From Bacteroidales bacterium (GTDB taxonomy: Bacteria; Bacteroidota; Bacteroidia; Bacteroidales; F082), in assembly GCA_017428285.1 (NCBI GenBank), contig JAFRRE010000125.1, positions 1 through 33,793 of the forward strand: DNA of 33,793 nucleotides. The letters are read 5' to 3'. The translations under genes and the position numbers were made by a program. The notes under the pieces were generated by a model. That model ran no database searches. It saw only the letters and a list, made by a program, of their open reading frames with translations, and was not told where the DNA came from. Below are positions 31,191 to 33,793 of the stretch, one piece after another (the first letter of the stretch is position 1; the number at the start of each line of letters is the position of its first letter).

Positions 31191-32495
31191 ATGTACATGG
31201 AAAGAACAATTTATGCCCAACTTTTGGAGTGGAAGGACAGCCCTAACCGTAAACCACTGATACTGCTCGGAGCACGCCAAGTGGGAAAAACCTATATTTT
31301 GAAGCAATTCGGGGAACACGAATTCGACAATATGGTCTATATCAACTGTCATAACAACGAGTTTATGGCCAACCTCTTCACGGATTTTGACATAAACCGT
31401 ATTCTGTATCAAATTGGCATTCATACGAGACAGAAAATCAGCATTGGGAAAACGCTGCTTTTCCTTGATGAGATTCAAGAGATCCACAATGGCATCGCCA
31501 GCTTGAAGTATTTTTGCGAGGATATGCGGGAGCTTCATGTGGCTGTGGCGGGTTCGTTGCTTGGGATTTCGTTGAAGGAAGACGAGTCTTTTCCTGTGGG
31601 GAAAGTGAACACATTAAGGATGTACCCTATGACTTTTTCCGAATTCCTCATCGCATCGGGAAGGGAAGCACTTGCCGAGGCCATAGATAGGTTCGATTAT
31701 GACACGATGCGTCTTATGGATAACGAATGCACCGAAAGGTTGAGGCAGTATTTTTTTACTGGCGGGATGCCAGAGGCAGTGTCTGTGTGGATGCAAACCC
31801 ACAATCCGAAATCAGTCAGGATGATACATCAAGAGATTCTTGGGGCTTATTATATGGATTTTGCCAAGCACACCAAGACGATGGTAAGGCATATCCGTAT
31901 GGTATGGGACAGCATTCCTGCCCAATTGGCCAAAGAGAACAAAAAATTTATTTTTGGCATGGTCAAGAAAGGTGCGAGGGCGGCGCAGTTTGAGGAGGCG
32001 CTGCAATGGCTTGTTGATGCCGGATTGGTCATTCGTGTGGACCGATGCAAAATCCCTCGTCGGCCATTGAAGTTCTATATGGATTCGTCGGCGTTCAAGA
32101 TATATCTGTTGGATTGCGGACTGTTGGCTACACTTTGTGAGACAGAACCAGCCGACATCCTGTTGGGAAGCAAGGCTTTCGTTGAATTCAAAGGCGCTTT
32201 TGCGGAGAATTTCGTGTTGCAGCAAATGACGGCCAAACAAAAATCTCCCGTCTATTATTACAACAAGGACAACTCCACTCAGGAAGTCGATTTTCTGGTG
32301 CAAACGCCGGAAAGGATTATTCCCGTAGAGGTGAAGGCGGAAGAGAATGTCAAGTCAAAATCGCTTTCAGTGTTTGTCAATGAAGACTTCAAAGAGTTGG
32401 AATTTAAAGGTTTGCGATGCAGCATGAAGCCCTATGTAGACCAAGGCTGGATGGAAAACATTCCATTGTATGCGGTTGAGGCATATTTTGGTTAG
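31191..32495 (+). CDS. AAA family ATPase with C-terminal DUF4143 nuclease-like domain
   Basis: The 434-residue protein (432 if ATG 31197 is used; MERTIYAQLLEWKD is the usual family start) has an AAA domain. Walker A is GARQVGKT at residues 27-34, and Walker B is LLFLDEIQ at 89-96, followed by a conserved VAGSLLGISL sensor-like stretch and YPMTFSEFL. The C-terminal DUF4143 part has the core pattern Glu-X-Asp (EVDF, 365-368) and VEVKA (379-383), which resembles a PD-(D/E)XK nuclease site. Members are very abundant and often multicopy in gut Bacteroidota and in archaea, yet their function is not established. It stands alone with its own repeat-bearing promoter; no toxin, antitoxin or nuclease partner gene is adjacent. 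Confidence 0.93.
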   Translation: MYMERTIYAQLLEWKDSPNRKPLILLGARQVGKTYILKQFGEHEFDNMVYINCHNNEFMANLFTDFDINRILYQIGIHTRQKISIGKTLLFLDEIQEIHNGIASLKYFCEDMRELHVAVAGSLLGISLKEDESFPVGKVNTLRMYPMTFSEFLIASGREALAEAIDRFDYDTMRLMDNECTERLRQYFFTGGMPEAVSVWMQTHNPKSVRMIHQEILGAYYMDFAKHTKTMVRHIRMVWDSIPAQLAKENKKFIFGMVKKGARAAQFEEALQWLVDAGLVIRVDRCKIPRRPLKFYMDSSAFKIYLLDCGLLATLCETEPADILLGSKAFVEFKGAFAENFVLQQMTAKQKSPVYYYNKDNSTQEVDFLVQTPERIIPVEVKAEENVKSKSLSVFVNEDFKELEFKGLRCSMKPYVDQGWMENIPLYAVEAYFG

Positions 32496-32517
32496 TGGTT
32501 GCGAAACCCAACCAAAA
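32486..32517. terminator. Hairpin at the end of the ATPase gene, possible bidirectional terminator
   Basis: TTTTGGTT (32486-32493) pairs with AACCAAAA (32510-32517), with an inner GGTT/AACC pair. The stem spans the ATPase stop codon and lies before the convergent small membrane gene. The A/T-rich arms could give a short U-run in both directions. The evidence is structural only. Confidence 0.4.
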
Positions 32518-32543
32518 ACTGGTAGATTTTGCTCAAAACTGTA

Positions 32544-32723
32544 TTATATTTCCGATTTGGCTGAGGGTTCTTTTTCTGTGACTTTTTCTTGAACAGCATC
32601 CTTATCTTGACCTTTTTTTTCGCTGATACGCTTAATCACTTTGGTCAAAACCGCCCAAAGCACGAAGAAGGCCACTACGCCGATGAACCATACAAAAACC
32701 AATTGCAGAGTATCGCTATTCAT
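32544..32723 (-). CDS. Small single-pass membrane protein, 59 residues (function unknown)
   Basis: ATG 32721-32723 to TAA 32544-32546 gives 59 residues. They start MNSDTLQLVFVWFIGVVAFF, with one strongly hydrophobic segment at residues 7-27. A basic stretch (TKVIKRISEKKG) sets the topology with the C-terminus in the cytoplasm, and a charged tail rich in Lys/Glu/Asp ends EPSAKSEI. The combination of a clean transmembrane helix, the positive-inside pattern and a TACCTTTG promoter element upstream (32816-32823) supports a real gene. I do not recognise a family; by size and shape it could be a small accessory subunit of a membrane complex. It is divergent from the hypothetical gene at 32939 and convergent with the ATPase gene. 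Confidence 0.6.
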   Translation of the reverse strand: MNSDTLQLVFVWFIGVVAFFVLWAVLTKVIKRISEKKGQDKDAVQEKVTEKEPSAKSEI

Positions 32724-32753
32724 TTTCTTGAGATCTTGAAGAAGCTACAAGTT

Positions 32754-32805
32754 GTCAGCCATCAGCTTAGTCTTGGCTTGCTGACAGCTGACAGCTGAAA
32801 GCCGA
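32754..32805. repeat. CAGC/GCTG-rich inverted repeat, family 2 copy
   Basis: GTCAGCCATCAGCTTAG (32754-32770) is mirrored by GCTGACAGCTGACAGCTG (32780-32797), ending AAAGCC. The core resembles those at 15401 and 26517. It lies in the presumed leader of the small membrane protein gene. Confidence 0.65.
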
Positions 32806-32815
32806 TTTTCGCCTG

Positions 32816-32823
32816 CAAAGGTA
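32816..32823 (-). promoter_or_regulatory. Probable -7 element for the small membrane protein
   Basis: TACCTTTG on the minus strand matches TAnnTTTG, about 93 nt upstream of ATG 32723. No TTG at 19 nt. Confidence 0.45.
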
Positions 32824-32884
32824 CGAAATCGAAGCGACATATTAATATAAGGTGTAAAAAAGTGTTCGTTAGTCAGCCAAAATG

Positions 32885-32914
32885 TTGCAAGTTTTAAAAT
32901 AATCCCTATCTTTG
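32885..32914 (+). promoter_or_regulatory. Bacteroidota promoter of the gene at 32939
   Basis: TTG (32885-32887) is followed after exactly 19 nt by TATCTTTG (32907-32914), a full match to the phylum consensus. The start codon is 24 nt further on. Confidence 0.85.
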
Positions 32915-32938
32915 CACCATATTCCAAAACGAAAAGCT

Positions 32939-33268
32939 ATGAATTACGACGCCAATCCCGTTCATCTCCTCTACAACAACGAGGAACTCAGAGACAGAAT
33001 CAACATGATTATGGACAGCCGCGACCATACCACGGGCATCACCTTTGTCAACCTATGCTACCAGGTTATGCAGATGGCTTTCCAAGAAAATATGGTGAAA
33101 AAAGTTGAGGATACGATCATCACGAGCGAAGAGCTAGCCCCCGAGGAGCAGGTGCGCGTGAGCCGTATCCTATGGGAACTCATTTGGGACCACAAGATTT
33201 TCCTCCTCTTCGGTCGCAGCGAACTGCTCGGGTTGAGCAATGGTGAAGACCGTTTCGTGAAGTATTGA
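32939..33268 (+). CDS. Conserved-looking hypothetical protein, 109 residues
   Basis: The preferred start is ATG 32939 (MNYDANPVHLLYNNEELRDR); an in-frame ATG at 32912 lies within the promoter and is excluded. The protein is soluble, acidic and mostly helical, with no signal peptide or membrane segment. Visible stretches are DRINMIMDSRDHTTGITFVN (residues 19-38), CYQVMQMAFQENMVKKVEDT and a C-terminal HKIFLLFGRSELLGLSNGED. I do not recognise the family. It is a well-defined single-gene unit, with a full-consensus promoter at 32885-32914 and an intrinsic terminator at 33288-33333, which supports it as a real expressed gene. Confidence 0.8.
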   Translation: MNYDANPVHLLYNNEELRDRINMIMDSRDHTTGITFVNLCYQVMQMAFQENMVKKVEDTIITSEELAPEEQVRVSRILWELIWDHKIFLLFGRSELLGLSNGEDRFVKY

Positions 33269-33287
33269 GGTCGTTTTTCTCCATCTC

Positions 33288-33333
33288 AAAGCGTCTTTTT
33301 CGACAGAAACAGGTCGAGAAAGACGCTTTTTTT
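33288..33333 (+). terminator. Intrinsic terminator after the hypothetical gene
   Basis: AAAGCGTCTTTTTCGAC (33288-33304) pairs with GTCGAGAAAGACGCTTT around a short loop, followed by a run of T (33327-33333). It is 19 bp after the stop codon. Confidence 0.88.
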
Positions 33334-33451
33334 ATGCAAAAGTAAAAGTTTTCAACAGGTTTAAACGATTGAAAAACAGCATTGTAATCCTCTATATCAA
33401 CATTTTTTCCAATTATTTTCAAAAAAGTGCTCAGCGTATTGAAAAAAGTTG

Positions 33452-33459
33452 TACTTTTG
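33452..33459 (+). promoter_or_regulatory. Probable -7 element of the rpsL operon
   Basis: TACTTTTG matches TAnnTTTG. Together with the rpsL start at 33735 it implies a leader of about 270 nt. No TTG is found at 19 nt; upstream sequence from 33334 is A/T-rich, with nothing else recognised. Confidence 0.6.
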
Positions 33460-33465
33460 CACCCG

Positions 33466-33734
33466 CTGAATTGAATGAGGGCTTGCCCTTGAAAATGATA
33501 TAGTTAAGGAACCTGATAAGTTAAACGTAATAGGTTTCTACACGATGTGACGCCAAAATCAAGCGTTCTTATATTGTCACAGCGTGGGTTTATAGACTTC
33601 TAAGCCGTCCATGGCTTATTATGTTTCCCTGACTACATCTTGAAAGAGTTGTCCTCGGCCAGTTTGGTATGAGTTTGTAAATAATTCCTAATCAACGGAT
33701 TAAATAACTAACAAATTAACCTAACAAATTAAAA
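33466..33734 (+). promoter_or_regulatory. Long structured 5' leader of rpsL
   Basis: About 270 nt without a gene separate the presumed transcription start from rpsL. Visible structure includes a small hairpin GGGCTTGCCC (33480-33489). A stem is formed by CACG-TGTGAC (33541-33551) with GTCACA-CGTG (33576-33586), with one unpaired base on each side. Another hairpin is AAGCC/GGCTT (33602-33617). A possible 10-codon ORF (MAYYVSLTTS) starts at 33611. The 3' part (33675-33734) is A/T-rich and unstructured. Leaders that regulate ribosomal protein operons by protein binding are common, but I cannot assign this one to a known class. Confidence 0.5.
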
Positions 33735-33793
33735 ATGCCGACTATTCAACAATTAGTGCGCAAAGGGCGCCAAAAATTGATCGACAAGAGCAA
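33735..33793 (+). CDS. rpsL: 30S ribosomal protein S12, N-terminal fragment (runs off the window)
   Basis: The first 19 codons read MPTIQQLVRKGRQKLIDKS, the near-universal start of S12, the decoding-site protein whose mutations give streptomycin resistance. The remainder, including the conserved decoding loops, is outside the window. It is expected to begin the str operon (rpsL-rpsG-fusA). It is preceded by an A-rich translation start region rather than a strong Shine-Dalgarno sequence, typical of the phylum, and by a leader of about 270 nt. Confidence 0.95.
   Translation, partial: MPTIQQLVRKGRQKLIDKS

Overview
The window comes from a chromosome of the Bacteroidota, most likely the order Bacteroidales. 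Three things point there. Promoters repeatedly match the phylum-specific pattern TTG-N19-TAnnTTTG, for example upstream of rpsF, rpsT and the gene at 32939. There are secreted proteins with type IX secretion (T9SS) C-terminal sorting domains. There are also lipoproteins of the FISUMP/DUF1566 type found in gut Bacteroidales. Family or genus cannot be fixed from this sequence. Most of the window is ordinary housekeeping sequence; no transposase, phage gene, tRNA, rRNA or CRISPR array was seen.

Layout. 1-635 (minus): rpsF-rpsR, the start of a ribosomal operon that runs off the left edge; rpsR carries an in-frame TAA. 722-2622 (minus): radC and a UDP-GlcNAc 2-epimerase. 2734-2988 (minus): rpsT with its own promoter and terminator. 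3107-5795 (minus): two tRNA methylthiotransferases, miaB then mtaB. 5995-8452 (plus): a small His/Cys protein followed by a ZnuD-like TonB-dependent receptor. 8455-13217 (minus): a tandem pair of T9SS cargo proteins and lplA. 13290-13628 (plus): a small TerB-like protein. 13726-19016 (minus): an MFS transporter, an M16 protease and rsmG. 19217-20179 (plus): a secreted glucosaminidase with LysM repeats. 20305-27138 (minus): uvrA, a tandem pair of small barrel-like envelope proteins with a TolB-like lipoprotein, a lytic transglycosylase and rfbC. 27303-28694 (minus): lpdA. 28963-31016 (plus): a tandem pair of FISUMP-type lipoproteins. 31191-32495 (plus): an AAA/DUF4143 ATPase. 32544-32723 (minus): a 59-residue membrane protein. 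32939-33268 (plus): a conserved-looking hypothetical. 33334-33793 (plus): a long structured leader and the start of rpsL.

Themes. The first is envelope biology: cell-wall hydrolases, T9SS cargo, surface lipoproteins and an outer-membrane receptor, with three separate tandem duplications of exported proteins (9438-13217, 23243-24307, 28963-31016). The second is translation and tRNA/rRNA modification (S6, S18, S20, S12, MiaB, MtaB, RsmG).

The most unusual content is repetitive and structural. A palindromic repeat family with arms CTGAGCnTGTCGAA/TTCGACAAGCTCAG occurs in three intergenic gaps and also inside the 2-epimerase gene, where it is translated in frame. A 92-bp cloverleaf-like palindrome lies between rfbC and lpdA. 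Nested palindromes lie between convergent genes at 13631 and 20183. Three 32-bp tandem repeats end in the promoter of the DUF4143 ATPase. The in-frame stop in the essential rpsR gene is the single most surprising base-level observation; it needs a check for sequencing error first.
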